Source of the DNA: Haemophilus aegyptius
GTDB taxonomy: Bacteria > Pseudomonadota > Gammaproteobacteria > Enterobacterales > Pasteurellaceae
Direction of reading: 5' to 3'
Length of the DNA stretch: 64,000 nt
Assembly (NCBI RefSeq): GCF_900475885.1
Contig: NZ_LS483429.1
Span: forward strand, 1,612,001-1,676,000
Part shown: positions 45,555 through 55,319 of the stretch, one piece after another
Layout: every line of letters starts with the position of its first letter
How positions within the stretch are numbered: the stretch's first letter is position 1
The notes under the pieces: model-generated
What the model was told of the DNA's origin: nothing
Seen by the model: the letters and a program-made list of their open reading frames with translations, nothing else
Database searches by the model: none
Translations under genes and position numbers: made by a program

Positions 45555-45582
45555 GAACATTTTTTTTATTTTTTTGTCTGAT
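45555..45582 (+). promoter_or_regulatory. Sigma-E-type promoter of degP
   Basis: GAACATT (45555-45561), 15 bp of almost pure T, then TCTGAT (45577-45582), close to the sigma-E consensus GAACTT-N16-TCTGA, 37 bp before the start of degP, which is a sigma-E target in E. coli. Confidence 0.65.
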
Positions 45583-45618
45583 AAGCCACGTTATCTGAAA
45601 CCTTATTTTGGAGTATTT

Positions 45619-47010
45619 ATGAAAAAAACACGTTTTGTATTAAATAGTATTGCACTTGGATTAAGTGTATTAAGCACATCATTTGTTGCTCAAGCCACTT
45701 TGCCAAGCTTTATTTCAGAGCAAAATAGCCTTGCACCGATGTTAGAAAAAGTACAACCTGCCGTTGTCACTCTTTCCGTTGAAGGAAAAGCAAAAGTTAA
45801 TTCTCGCTCTAGCTTTCCAGATGATCTTCCTGAAGAATTTAAATTTTTCTTTGGTGATCGTTTTGCCGAACAATTTGGTGGACGTAGTGAATCAAAACGT
45901 AACTTTCGCGGTTTAGGTTCTGGTGTCATTATTAATGCAAGAAAAGGTTATGTTTTAACCAATAATCATGTCATTGATAATGCCGATAAAATCACTGTGC
46001 AATTACAAGATGGGCGTGAATTTAAAGCGAAATTAGTGGGAAAAGATGAACAATCAGACATTGCGTTAGTTCAACTTGAAAAACCAAGTAATTTAACAGA
46101 AATCAAATTTGCTGATTCCAACAAATTACGCGTAGGCGATTTCACTGTTGCAATTGGTAATCCATTTGGTTTAGGTCAAACTGTGACATCAGGTATTGTT
46201 TCTGCATTAGGTCGTTCAACAGGCTCTGACAGCGGTGCTTACGAAAACTATATTCAAACCGATGCAGCAGTAAACCGCGGTAATTCGGGTGGTGCGTTAA
46301 TAAATTTAAATGGCGAACTTATTGGAATTAACACTGCAATTATTTCTCCAAGTGGTGGCAATGCAGGAATTGCCTTTGCGATTCCAAGTAATCAAGCAAG
46401 CAATTTAGTGCAACAAATTTTAGAATTTGGTCAAGTACGCCGAGGATTGCTTGGCATTAAAGGTGGTGAACTCAATGCTGATTTAGCCAAAGCCTTTAAT
46501 GTGAGCGTGCAACAAGGCGCATTTGTGAGCGAAGTTTTACCGAAATCTGCTGCTGAAAAAGCAGGTCTTAAAGCAGGCGATATTATCACGGCAATGAACG
46601 GTCAAAAAATCTCAAGTTTTGCTGAAATACGTGCAAAAATCGCCACCTCTGGTGCAGGGAAAGAGATTAGCTTAACCTACTTACGAGACGGCAAATCCCA
46701 CGATGTTAAAGTGAAATTACAAGCAGATGATGGTAGCCAACTTTCCTCAAAAACCGAATTACCTGCATTAGATGGTGCGACATTGAAAAACTACGATGCA
46801 AAAGGCATCAAAGGCATTGAAATCACAAAAGTTCAGCCTAATTCACTTGCCACACAGCGTGGTTTAAAAGCTGGCGACATTATTATTGGTATCAATCGTC
46901 AAATGATCGAAAATCTTAGTGAATTAAATAAAGTGCTTGAAACTGAGCCGTCAGCAGTTGCACTTAATATTTTACGAGGTAACAGTAATTTCTATTTATT
47001 AGTACAATAA
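45619..47010 (+). CDS. degP: Periplasmic serine protease DegP/HtrA
   Basis: 463 residues from MKKTRFVLNSIALGLSVL, a signal peptide ending VAQA. Catalytic triad: His in LTNNHVIDNADK, Asp in EQSDIALVQL, Ser in NRGNSGGALINL. Two PDZ domains follow (about 280-370 and 385-463: FVSEVLPKSAAEKAGLKAGD and SLATQRGLKAGDIIIG). Degrades misfolded envelope proteins. GGAG precedes the ATG. An upstream in-frame start would overlap the promoter and is rejected. Confidence 0.96.
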   Translation: MKKTRFVLNSIALGLSVLSTSFVAQATLPSFISEQNSLAPMLEKVQPAVVTLSVEGKAKVNSRSSFPDDLPEEFKFFFGDRFAEQFGGRSESKRNFRGLGSGVIINARKGYVLTNNHVIDNADKITVQLQDGREFKAKLVGKDEQSDIALVQLEKPSNLTEIKFADSNKLRVGDFTVAIGNPFGLGQTVTSGIVSALGRSTGSDSGAYENYIQTDAAVNRGNSGGALINLNGELIGINTAIISPSGGNAGIAFAIPSNQASNLVQQILEFGQVRRGLLGIKGGELNADLAKAFNVSVQQGAFVSEVLPKSAAEKAGLKAGDIITAMNGQKISSFAEIRAKIATSGAGKEISLTYLRDGKSHDVKVKLQADDGSQLSSKTELPALDGATLKNYDAKGIKGIEITKVQPNSLATQRGLKAGDIIIGINRQMIENLSELNKVLETEPSAVALNILRGNSNFYLLVQ

Positions 47011-47034
47011 TCTTCTTGATATATTTAAGAAAAA

Positions 47035-47061
47035 AGTCCGATCATTATGATCGGACTTCTT
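47035..47061. terminator. Bidirectional terminator between degP and mfd
   Basis: Perfect stem AGTCCGATCA/TGATCGGACT with 4-nt loop, A-run left and T-run right. Confidence 0.85.
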
Positions 47062-47062
47062 T

Positions 47063-50000
47063 TTATGAAGTAATCGCTTTCAACAAATCCACTACAAATT
47101 CTAACCGCACTTTGTTATCAGATAGGTCTTTCATAAACTTAAATTTTAATGGGCCTTCAAAGCGATACACAATAGGTTCTTTTTGAATTAATTGAATAAA
47201 TTTATCTGGATTTACTTGTGCTTTTGCTGAAAACTCAATAAAACCGCCTTGCGTACCTGCATCAATTCGCACAACTTTCAATGGCTCAACCAACAAACGT
47301 AACTCTGCAATTTGCAGTAAATTTTTTGTCGCATCAGGCAATAATCCGAATCGATCTATCAACTCAACTTTTAACTCGTCCAATTCTGATTTACTCTCTG
47401 CTGTGGCAATACGTTTATAAAAGGATAAACGCATATTCACATCCCCTAAATAATCATCTGGCAATAAAGCAGGCACGCGCAATTCAATATCCGCTTGTTG
47501 TTGCGTCAATTCTTCTAATGATGGCTCTCGCCCTTCTTTTAACGCTTTAACCGCCGCATCCAATAATTCCATATAAAGCGAAAAACCGATGCTTTCAATT
47601 TGTCCGCTTTGTTCATTTCCGAGTAATTCGCCTGCACCACGAATCTCTAAATCGTGGGTTGCCAAGATAAAACCAGCCCCAAGATTATCAAGATTTTCCA
47701 ACGCATCTAGACGGCGTTCAGCATCTTTTGTCATCATTTTTGGCGGTGGCGTAAGCAAATAAGCATAAGCTTGATGATGTGAACGCCCGACTCGTCCGCG
47801 TAATTGATGTAACTGAGCCAACCCAAAATGATCCGCTCGTTCAATAATAATGGTATTTGCCGTTGGCACATCAATACCCGTTTCGATAATGGTTGAACAA
47901 ACTAATACGTTATAACGCTGATGATAAAAATCACTCATCACGCGCTCTAGCGCACGTTCTCGCATTTGTCCGTGTCCCACAATCACTCGCGCTTCTGGCA
48001 CAAGTGCGGTAAGTTTTTCCGCAGTATTTTCAATGCTTGCAACGTCATTGTGGAGATAATAAACCTGCCCACCACGGAGAATTTCACGCAAAATCGCTTC
48101 TCGTACAACAAGATCGTCATTCTGGCGAACGAAGGTTTTAATACTTAATCGGCGAGCAGGTGGCGTAGAAATAATGGAAAGATCACGAATACCATTCATC
48201 GCCATATTAAGCGTTCGCGGAATTGGCGTTGCCGTTAAGGTAAGAATATCGATATTTGCGCGGAGCTGTTTAATTTTCTCTTTTTGCCCCACACCGAAAC
48301 GGTGTTCTTCATCAATAATCAACAAGCCAAGATCATTAAATTTGACATCTGATTGAATTAATTTATGGGTACCAATTAGGATATCGACTTTCCCTTCTGC
48401 AAGATTTTCCAGAATTTGTTTTTGTTCTTTTGCAGTTTTAAAACGCGATAACACTTCTACGTTCACAGGCAAATTTGCAAAACGATCTTTAAAATTCTCA
48501 TAATGCTGTTGGGCTAAAAGTGTAGTTGGCACCAACACTGCTACTTGCTTATGATTCATCACAGCCAAAAACGCAGCGCGCATTGCCACTTCAGTTTTAC
48601 CAAAACCCACATCTCCGCAAACAAGGCGATCCATTGCTTTTGGCTGACACATATCCGAAATTACCGCATTAATTGCCATTTCCTGATCGTAGGTTTCTTC
48701 AAAAGGAAAGGTTGCGGCAAATTGTTGAAATTCTTCACGATCATATTTAAAGGTAAAGCCTTTCTTCGCTTCACGTTGTGCGTAAACATCTAATAACTCT
48801 GCCGCCACATCACGAATTTTCTCCGCTGCTTTTTGGCGTGATTTCGCCCAAGCCTCGTTCCCTAATTTATGTAATGGCGCACTTTCATCAGAACCACCAA
48901 CATAACGGCTAATCAAATGTAATGAAGTCACTGGCACATAAAGTTTTGATTCATTTGCATAATTTAGTAGCAAATATTCGGCTTTAATGCCGCCTGTATC
49001 TAAGGTAATCAAACCGCCATAACGTCCCACACCGTGATCAAGATGCACAACTGGTTGCCCTATTTTCAGTTCGGCAAGATTTCGTACAAGCGTATCAGGA
49101 TTAATTGTTTTACGTTTGTCTCTAGAACGTTGTTGAATGCGCTCGCCAAGTAAATTAGCTTCGCCAATAATCGCAACAGGAAGCGATTGTTCAATTATAA
49201 AACCTTGTTCAAGAGAGCTGACTAACAAGCTAAATTTTTCATTTTCAATCTGTTCCAAAGATTGAATTTGTTTTGGCTTGAGTTTTAACGGTGAAAGCAA
49301 ATCAAGCAAAGTTTCTCGGCGACCTTCCGTCTCCACAGAAAACAATAAATTTCCTTTAAAATGCTCAATAAATTGACGTAATTGTCCCAATGGTTCTTTT
49401 TGCTGGGATTGAATAGTCACTTCTGGTAGAGCGGCAACAGGTAAATTTTTCTGGCGTACCGATGACCGCACTTTTTCCGCTTTAAATGTAATACGTGGAT
49501 AAGATTTCAATCGGCGATTGACTTCATCTACATTAAGCCATAATTTTTCAGGCGATAAAAGCGGACGCATCGGATCCACTTTACGTTGTTCATAACGCTG
49601 TTTGGCATCTTGATAAAAACGCTCGCCTTGCGTTTGATTATTTTCCATATCTACAAACAGCGTTTGTTCTGGCAAATAATCAAATAAAGTCGCCATTTCA
49701 GAAAAGAAAAGTGGCTGCCAATATTCAATGCCAGAAATCAAGGTACCTTTACTGATTTGCTGATAAATATGTTCGGGATCACGACGAATTTCGCCAAAGG
49801 TTTCACGAAATTGCGCACGGAAAAATTCAATCCCTTTGTCATCCGTTGGAAATTCGTGCGCTGGCAAAAGATTAATTGAGTTAATTTCATCAAGAGTACG
49901 TTGTGTATCCACATCAAAAGTGCGAATAGAATCAATTTCATCATCAAAAAAATCAAGACGAAAAGGCACCGCACTTCCCATTGGGAAAAGATCCAACAAA

Positions 50001-50503
50001 GCACCACGAACTGCGTACTCGCCGTGTTCTAATACTTGCTCCACAGCACGATAGCCCGCAGCTTCTAATTGTAAGCGCATTTTATCGATGACCAAACGAT
50101 CGCCTTTTTTAATCAGAAGCACATTGTGTTGTAAATATTGTGGCGGGCAAAGGCGTTGCATTAATGTCGAAATCGGCAATAAGAAAATGCCTTTTTTCGC
50201 ATTTTGTAAATGGAAAAGTGCACTTAAACGAGAGGAAATAATTTCTTGATGGGGAGAAAAGGTATCGTAAGGTAAGGTTTCCCAATCAGGAAAAAGGCAT
50301 ACATTTTGGCTGCTTAATTCCGATAAAATCCGTGATAAACGTACCGCACTTCGTGTATCTGGTGTGACTACTACAGTTAAATTTTGATTTTGCTCTGCAA
50401 TTTCACTAATCGCCAGTGCATCAGCACCTTGTAAGACATTGCCTAAAATTTTATGATCATTAGGTTGGGTTGGAATATCAGGTTGGAAAAAAGCCGTTTT
50501 CAT
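47063..50503 (-). CDS. mfd: Transcription-repair coupling factor
   Basis: 1146 residues from MKTAFFQPDIPTQPNDHK. UvrB-homology N-terminal region (1-330), RNA polymerase interaction domain (about 480-545, PVVHLDHGVGRYGGL), then a RecG-like translocase with Walker A CGDVGFGKTEVAMRAAF, DEEHRFG and motif VI QLRGRVGRSHHQAYAYLL, and a C-terminal TRCF domain. Removes stalled polymerase and recruits UvrA. An earlier in-frame start gives 14 extra residues and is not favoured. Confidence 0.97.
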   Translation of the reverse strand: MKTAFFQPDIPTQPNDHKILGNVLQGADALAISEIAEQNQNLTVVVTPDTRSAVRLSRILSELSSQNVCLFPDWETLPYDTFSPHQEIISSRLSALFHLQNAKKGIFLLPISTLMQRLCPPQYLQHNVLLIKKGDRLVIDKMRLQLEAAGYRAVEQVLEHGEYAVRGALLDLFPMGSAVPFRLDFFDDEIDSIRTFDVDTQRTLDEINSINLLPAHEFPTDDKGIEFFRAQFRETFGEIRRDPEHIYQQISKGTLISGIEYWQPLFFSEMATLFDYLPEQTLFVDMENNQTQGERFYQDAKQRYEQRKVDPMRPLLSPEKLWLNVDEVNRRLKSYPRITFKAEKVRSSVRQKNLPVAALPEVTIQSQQKEPLGQLRQFIEHFKGNLLFSVETEGRRETLLDLLSPLKLKPKQIQSLEQIENEKFSLLVSSLEQGFIIEQSLPVAIIGEANLLGERIQQRSRDKRKTINPDTLVRNLAELKIGQPVVHLDHGVGRYGGLITLDTGGIKAEYLLLNYANESKLYVPVTSLHLISRYVGGSDESAPLHKLGNEAWAKSRQKAAEKIRDVAAELLDVYAQREAKKGFTFKYDREEFQQFAATFPFEETYDQEMAINAVISDMCQPKAMDRLVCGDVGFGKTEVAMRAAFLAVMNHKQVAVLVPTTLLAQQHYENFKDRFANLPVNVEVLSRFKTAKEQKQILENLAEGKVDILIGTHKLIQSDVKFNDLGLLIIDEEHRFGVGQKEKIKQLRANIDILTLTATPIPRTLNMAMNGIRDLSIISTPPARRLSIKTFVRQNDDLVVREAILREILRGGQVYYLHNDVASIENTAEKLTALVPEARVIVGHGQMRERALERVMSDFYHQRYNVLVCSTIIETGIDVPTANTIIIERADHFGLAQLHQLRGRVGRSHHQAYAYLLTPPPKMMTKDAERRLDALENLDNLGAGFILATHDLEIRGAGELLGNEQSGQIESIGFSLYMELLDAAVKALKEGREPSLEELTQQQADIELRVPALLPDDYLGDVNMRLSFYKRIATAESKSELDELKVELIDRFGLLPDATKNLLQIAELRLLVEPLKVVRIDAGTQGGFIEFSAKAQVNPDKFIQLIQKEPIVYRFEGPLKFKFMKDLSDNKVRLEFVVDLLKAITS

Positions 50504-50605
50504 AAATATAAATAATGCGTCAATCTTGTATAAAAATTGACGCATAGTGTACTGGAATTTGACCTATCTTTCAACAAATTTACTGTTTAAAAAACCAGTT
50601 AATAT

Positions 50606-50779
50606 TTATTTCTTTAAAGAAGATTCTTCTTTCTTCAAATTGCCATTTTCATCTTCTGTTGCTGACATAGGCACGCAGCTACAATTAGGTTGATCTAACC
50701 CCCATTCTTTAATGAAGTTGTCATATTTTTCAAGTGCGCGTTTAAACCAGCCTTTTGGTTTTGCGGTTTGCTCTGTCAT
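50606..50779 (-). CDS. Small DUF5363-like protein
   Basis: 57 residues: MTEQTAKPKGWFKRALEKYD, then a short helix NFIKEWGLDQPNCSCVP and a charged tail ending EESSLKK. The start overlaps the stop of tmcA (ATGA at 50776-50779), so it is translated with tmcA. Similar small proteins with a WFKRxLEKY N-terminus accompany tmcA in Pasteurellaceae and are grouped as DUF5363. Function unknown. Confidence 0.75.
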   Translation of the reverse strand: MTEQTAKPKGWFKRALEKYDNFIKEWGLDQPNCSCVPMSATEDENGNLKKEESSLKK

Positions 50780-52746
50780 AAAGTTCCTCGCGCTAAATAT
50801 TGTTTAATTTCTAAACGCAAACATTCTACGCCTTTTTTCTTGTTAATGGGAAGTTGTTTTTTTGTTAAATAAGCGGAAATTAATGGGAAGTTTTCTTTGC
50901 CCGCTAATTTTAATAAACGCCTTATCGCAGGAATGCTCGAAAATAAAGTGCGGTGAAAATTAGCGAAGTTTTTTAAGCTCAGCCAATCGAACTCATCAAG
51001 CTGCCAATCAAACTGATTTTGCTCAAAATTTATGGCGAACGGATGAAAAGATAAAGGGATATTACGCTGAAATTGTTTGTGTGCAGTATCAACTAAAGCC
51101 AAGCCTTCTTTGGAAAGACCTTTAAGGGCAATCGCTGAATAACAACCACTACTCGCTTCTTGATGTTCTCCTAAATGCACCAAAATAAAACCGCACTTTT
51201 GCCAAAATTTTGCGAGTTCGTCGGTGTAACCAAAACTTACCGAAAGAAAATCCACTTCTGAATTTTCCATAAATTTCATTAGATTTTGACCAATACCCTT
51301 TTTTTGCCAATTTGGCTGAACGGCGATACGTGAAATGCGTAAAGATCGTAATTTACAGGCGTGGGATAAATTTTCATGGAAACATAATGCCTGTGGCACA
51401 AGATTCCCTTTCGGGCGGCGTTTGCCTTGTTGAATTTGAACAATCAACTTATCATCTGCCATATTTCCTTCTTCTAATGCCCAAATTGCACCGAGCAAAT
51501 TCTGTTGATATTCGGCAAAATAAAAACGTTGATTTTCTCCATCAAGTAAACGGCGAAGATCAAGTGGCGAGGTGCGGTAGTGAGCAATCGTCATTAGCCC
51601 ATAAAAATCTCGAAAGAAAAATTGATGACTATATTCCCCTTGGCTGCCCTTGCTTGTGAGGGGAGCTACCGAAGACTGAGGGGGGCTGGCTATATCTAAG
51701 TCCCCCTTCCGCCCTACGGGCACCTTCCCCCGCAAGCAGGGGAAGGCAAGGTTTTTAGCGTTTTCCTCTATGTTATAAGTAATATTGCTATAGTCGAAGT
51801 GCTGAAAATCATCTTCGGCATTTAGCAATAAAAGATCATCAATAAAATGTTCTAACGGATCATTTTCTTGCCAACGTAGGGCCTGTTTAAGCTCAAAATG
51901 CTGAAAAGTGCGGTGAATTTTCCGTTTAAATTTTAATTCGAAACCACGCCCCGTTCCTTCATAGCTATGAATTGTTGTGCTGAAGACAATATGTTGAAAA
52001 TATTGAGAATATTCTTGCAATAACGGCAATGGAATCATTGCTGCTTCATCTATGAGCAACCAAGCAGGTTGACTAAATTCGGGTTCATTTTGTAACCGAA
52101 TAGCCAGTTCATCGGGCGCGATAAACTCTATCTCTCGTTCTGAAAATTCGATAACCGAATGCACTGCACTTTTATTCGGCGCAGTCAGATAAACTGGTGC
52201 CTGAATTTGGTTAGCAAGCATTCCCAATAATGCAGATTTCCCTCTTCCCCGCTTAGCAGTTAGAAAATAAATATTCTGCTCGGCCTGTAAAATAGTCTCG
52301 ATAATTTGTTGTTGAGCTAACGTGGCATTTTTATGATGCTCGTTAGAATAAAAAATGGGAGGAAATTCAACCGCACTTTCCTCTCTGAAAATGGGGAAAT
52401 GATAGCGTTCAATACACTGTTTGAAATGATCAATAAAATTAGGTGTAGCAATCGCTAACTGATTTCCATTCCAACGTAAACTATCTTGATCAGGCTGCTG
52501 AGATAAATTTTCCCAATCAGATAACACTAAACAAAGTGTGCCGCCCATTTTCAGTGTTCCCGCTGCAATAGCTAGTGCTTCAAGATGAATACCATTTCGT
52601 CCATCAAATAAAATATGTTCAAATTCTTGTCCGAGCAAATTCGTTGCTTTAGAAAAAGCAATGCCGCTTTCACCGATAATTAATACGTTATCAGGCACAA
52701 GCGGCAAAGTTTTACTGATTAAAATTTGAAGATGGCGAAATGACAT
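50776..52746 (-). CDS. tmcA: tRNA(Met) cytidine acetyltransferase
   Basis: 656 residues. Modifies the wobble C of elongator tRNA-Met to N4-acetylcytidine. N-terminal DUF1726 domain, RecD-like ATPase with P-loop FLTAKRGRGKSALLGML and Walker B PAWLLIDEAAMIPLPLL, GNAT acetyltransferase (RSLRISRIAVQPNWQKKGIGQNLMKFME) and a C-terminal tRNA-binding domain. Residues about 331-371 are an in-frame insertion made by a palindromic repeat between ATPase and GNAT domains; without it the length is about 615, near the usual for the genus. The frame is unbroken. Confidence 0.92.
   Translation of the reverse strand: MSFRHLQILISKTLPLVPDNVLIIGESGIAFSKATNLLGQEFEHILFDGRNGIHLEALAIAAGTLKMGGTLCLVLSDWENLSQQPDQDSLRWNGNQLAIATPNFIDHFKQCIERYHFPIFREESAVEFPPIFYSNEHHKNATLAQQQIIETILQAEQNIYFLTAKRGRGKSALLGMLANQIQAPVYLTAPNKSAVHSVIEFSEREIEFIAPDELAIRLQNEPEFSQPAWLLIDEAAMIPLPLLQEYSQYFQHIVFSTTIHSYEGTGRGFELKFKRKIHRTFQHFELKQALRWQENDPLEHFIDDLLLLNAEDDFQHFDYSNITYNIEENAKNLAFPCLRGKVPVGRKGDLDIASPPQSSVAPLTSKGSQGEYSHQFFFRDFYGLMTIAHYRTSPLDLRRLLDGENQRFYFAEYQQNLLGAIWALEEGNMADDKLIVQIQQGKRRPKGNLVPQALCFHENLSHACKLRSLRISRIAVQPNWQKKGIGQNLMKFMENSEVDFLSVSFGYTDELAKFWQKCGFILVHLGEHQEASSGCYSAIALKGLSKEGLALVDTAHKQFQRNIPLSFHPFAINFEQNQFDWQLDEFDWLSLKNFANFHRTLFSSIPAIRRLLKLAGKENFPLISAYLTKKQLPINKKKGVECLRLEIKQYLARGTL
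51633..51752. repeat. Palindromic repeat inserted in frame within tmcA
   Basis: About 120 bp, GC-rich against an AT-rich gene, with stem CCTTCCCC/GGGGAAGG (51723-51746), a second CCCCT/AGGGG pair at the other end, and homopolymer C and G runs. It encodes about 40 residues (LAFPCLRGKVPVGRKGDLDI, ASPPQSSVAPLTSKGSQG) unlike the rest of TmcA. Resembles families of mobile palindromic repeats whose coding-compatible frames let them sit inside genes. Confidence 0.75.
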
Positions 52747-52750
52747 CGTT

Positions 52751-53092
52751 TTATTTTAAATGGGCAATTAACATCGCACCAATAAAATTTGCGCAAGCAA
52801 GCCAAAAGAAAATAGGTTTTGGTTGAGAAACTTTTTTACTGAATAATTTCGCAGCAAACACGATATACAAGATCAGTAATGCGAATTTAGCCACTAACCA
52901 CCATTCAATATAAAAAGTGAAGATATATAAAATGACAACGCCAGAAACAATCAACAAGGTATCTGATAAGTGCGGTAAAATTTTTAATAATTTTATCGAA
53001 CGCCAATTTTTACCATTAAGCTGCATTGCACCACGAATTACTAACAATGCCAAACTTAAAAAGGCGAAAAAAATATGTAAATGAACTAGCAT
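52751..53092 (-). CDS. SirB2-family membrane protein
   Basis: 113 residues, four predicted membrane helices: HLHIFFAFLSLALLVIRGAMQL, LSDTLLIVSGVVILYIFTFY, WWLVAKFALLILYIVFAAKLF and IFFWLACANFIGAMLIA. The HIFFAFLSLxLLVIRG start is the SirB2 signature. ATG preceded by GGAG. Cytoplasmic-membrane location; function unknown although the name comes from Salmonella invasion regulation. Shares the tmcA direction with 4 bp between them. Confidence 0.85.
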   Translation of the reverse strand: MLVHLHIFFAFLSLALLVIRGAMQLNGKNWRSIKLLKILPHLSDTLLIVSGVVILYIFTFYIEWWLVAKFALLILYIVFAAKLFSKKVSQPKPIFFWLACANFIGAMLIAHLK

Positions 53093-53112
53093 AATCACTC
53101 CAAAAAAGTAAG

Positions 53113-53141
53113 AAAAGTGCGGTCAAAATCCACCGCACTTT
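53113..53141. terminator. Inverted uptake-signal pair after ettA
   Basis: AAAGTGCGGT and ACCGCACTTT with an 8-9 nt loop; terminator for ettA on the minus strand. Confidence 0.7.
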
Positions 53142-53152
53142 CTCAATCTAAA

Positions 53153-54823
53153 TTACTTCGCAATACGTTTATATTTAATACGATGTGGCTGAGTGGCGGC
53201 ATCGCCTAAAGTTTTCTTTTTCCACTCTTCATAGTCTGAGAAGTTACCTTCATAGAACGTGACTTTACCTTCATCGCCGTAATCTAAAATATGCGTTGCG
53301 ATACGGTCTAAGAACCAACGGTCATGGGAAATCACCATTGCACAGCCTGGGAATTCTAAAATCGCATTTTCTAATGCACGTAAGGTTTCAACATCTAAGT
53401 CATTGGTTGGTTCATCCAATAACAATACATTACCGCCGCGTTGTAGAAGTTTTGCTAAGTGTAAACGACCACGTTCCCCGCCTGATAATTCTCCTACTCG
53501 TTTTTGTTGATCCACACCTTTGAAGTTAAAGCGTCCCACATAGGCACGGCTTGGAATTTCAAAGTTACCGATAGTGAGAATATCTTGTCCGTTAGACACT
53601 TCTTCCCACACGGTTTTCTTATCATCCATAGCGTCACGGAATTGATCCACAGATGCAAGTACAACGGTTTCTCCCATTGTCACAGAACCTGAATCTGGCT
53701 GCTCTTGACCTGACAACATACGGAATAAAGTTGATTTACCTGCACCATTCGCTCCGATAATCCCAACAATTGCACCTTTTGGAATACTGAATGATAAATC
53801 ATCAATTAAAGTACGGTCGCCATAAGACTTGGTTAAGTTTTGCACTTCAATCACTTTATCGCCTAAGCGTGGGCCAGGTGGAATAAAGAGTTCGTTAGTC
53901 TCGTTTCGTTTTTGATATTCGCCAGAGTTCAATTCATCAAAGCGTGCCATACGTGCTTTACTTTTCGCTTGACGACCTTTTGGATTTTGACGAACCCATT
54001 CTAACTCTTTCGCAATGGATTTTTGACGTGCGTTTTCAGTTGCTTGTTCTTGTTCTAAACGTTTCTCTTTTTGCTCTAACCAAGAAGAATAGTTGCCTTC
54101 CCAAGGAATGCCTTCGCCACGGTCAAGCTCTAAGATCCAACCAGCCACATTATCTAAGAAATAACGGTCGTGGGTAATCGCCACAACAGTGCCTTCATAA
54201 TCATGTAAGAATCGCTCTAACCATGCCACAGATTCCGCATCTAAGTGGTTAGTTGGCTCATCTAATAAGAGCATGTCTGGTTTTTCGAGTAACAAGCGGC
54301 AAAGTGCCACACGGCGACGCTCACCACCAGATAAATGTTCAATTTTGGCATCCCAATCAGGTAAACGTAACGCATCTGCGGCGCGCTCTAATTGGTTATC
54401 TAAATTATGTCCATCATGCGCTTGAATAATGGCTTCAAGGTTCGCTTGTTCTGCGGCTAATTTATCAAAATCTGCATCAGGATCCGCATAAAGCGCATAC
54501 ACTTCATCTAAACGAGTCAGTGCATTTTTCACTTCAGAAACCGCTTCTTCCACTGCTTCACGCACGGTTTGTTGTGGCTCGAGTTTTGGCTCTTGCGGAA
54601 GATACCCAATTTTAATACCCGGTTGTGGACGAGCTTCCCCTTCAAACTCTTTATCTACGCCTGCCATAATGCGTAAAAGAGTCGATTTACCCGCACCATT
54701 TAAACCTAAAACCCCGATCTTAGCACCAGGGAAAAAGCTTAAAGAAATATCTTTCAAAATATGACGCTTCGGCGGCACTACTTTGCCGACACGATGCATC
54801 GTATACACAAATTGAGATGACAT
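53153..54823 (-). CDS. ettA: Energy-dependent translational throttle ABC-F protein
   Basis: 556 residues. Two ATPase cassettes: Walker A GLNGAGKSTLLRIM and GANGAGKSTLFRML; signature LSGGERRRVALCRLLLEKPDMLLLDEPTNHLDAES and LSGGERGRLHLAKLLQRGGNVLLLDEPTNDLD; a charged P-site tRNA interaction linker (about 240-305). No membrane domain. Binds the ribosomal E site and gates initiation according to energy state. Confidence 0.95.
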   Translation of the reverse strand: MSSQFVYTMHRVGKVVPPKRHILKDISLSFFPGAKIGVLGLNGAGKSTLLRIMAGVDKEFEGEARPQPGIKIGYLPQEPKLEPQQTVREAVEEAVSEVKNALTRLDEVYALYADPDADFDKLAAEQANLEAIIQAHDGHNLDNQLERAADALRLPDWDAKIEHLSGGERRRVALCRLLLEKPDMLLLDEPTNHLDAESVAWLERFLHDYEGTVVAITHDRYFLDNVAGWILELDRGEGIPWEGNYSSWLEQKEKRLEQEQATENARQKSIAKELEWVRQNPKGRQAKSKARMARFDELNSGEYQKRNETNELFIPPGPRLGDKVIEVQNLTKSYGDRTLIDDLSFSIPKGAIVGIIGANGAGKSTLFRMLSGQEQPDSGSVTMGETVVLASVDQFRDAMDDKKTVWEEVSNGQDILTIGNFEIPSRAYVGRFNFKGVDQQKRVGELSGGERGRLHLAKLLQRGGNVLLLDEPTNDLDVETLRALENAILEFPGCAMVISHDRWFLDRIATHILDYGDEGKVTFYEGNFSDYEEWKKKTLGDAATQPHRIKYKRIAK

Positions 54824-54844
54824 TAATAATTCCTCACAAAAAAA

Positions 54845-54875
54845 TTCGCCCTATTCTACTGGAAAATAGGGCGAA
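54845..54875 (-). terminator. Terminator after higA
   Basis: Stem TTCGCCCTATT/AATAGGGCGAA; on the minus strand it is followed by TTTTTTT, so it ends the higBA transcript before ettA. Confidence 0.8.
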
Positions 54876-54985
54876 AATATAGGAAACAAGTGGACAGATT
54901 TTGCAAAAGTTTGGCGAAACCTAACCACTTGTAAATATTTAGAGTGAAGTATTCCCTAAATTAAATAGACACTTTAGGGCTCAAA

Positions 54986-55309
54986 TTACATTGCAAATGT
55001 AGAAGTATCATGCCGATGTAGAGCGGGCTTAACATTTGCAAGACTTTGTTGAAAACGTTTATTGTGTTCAAGGTCCCATAAATCAATACGTGTTTGCAGA
55101 TTAAGCCAAAACTCAGGCGTAGTATCAAATACTTTAGCAAGTTTAACTGCCATTTCTAGCGTAATTCGTGAACTATTATTAACAATATTGCTTGCCGTAT
55201 TACGATGTACATCTAAAATTTGAGCTAAATCACTAATTTTAAGACTTAAAGGTTCTAAAAACTCTTCTTGTAGAATTTCACCAACAGAGGTGGGTTTTCT
55301 CGTCATCAT
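54986..55309 (-). CDS. higA: HigA-type antitoxin (VapA/XRE family)
   Basis: 107 residues. Helix-turn-helix RKPTSVGEILQEEFLEPLSLKISDLAQILDVHRNTASNIVNNSSRITLEMAVKLAKVF and FWLNLQTRIDLWDLEH, the typical HigA/VapA body. Follows the toxin by 10 bp, giving toxin-antitoxin order. A chromosomal locus I recall in H. influenzae Rd. Confidence 0.92.
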   Translation of the reverse strand: MMTRKPTSVGEILQEEFLEPLSLKISDLAQILDVHRNTASNIVNNSSRITLEMAVKLAKVFDTTPEFWLNLQTRIDLWDLEHNKRFQQSLANVKPALHRHDTSTFAM

Positions 55310-55319
55310 ATTATCCTCC

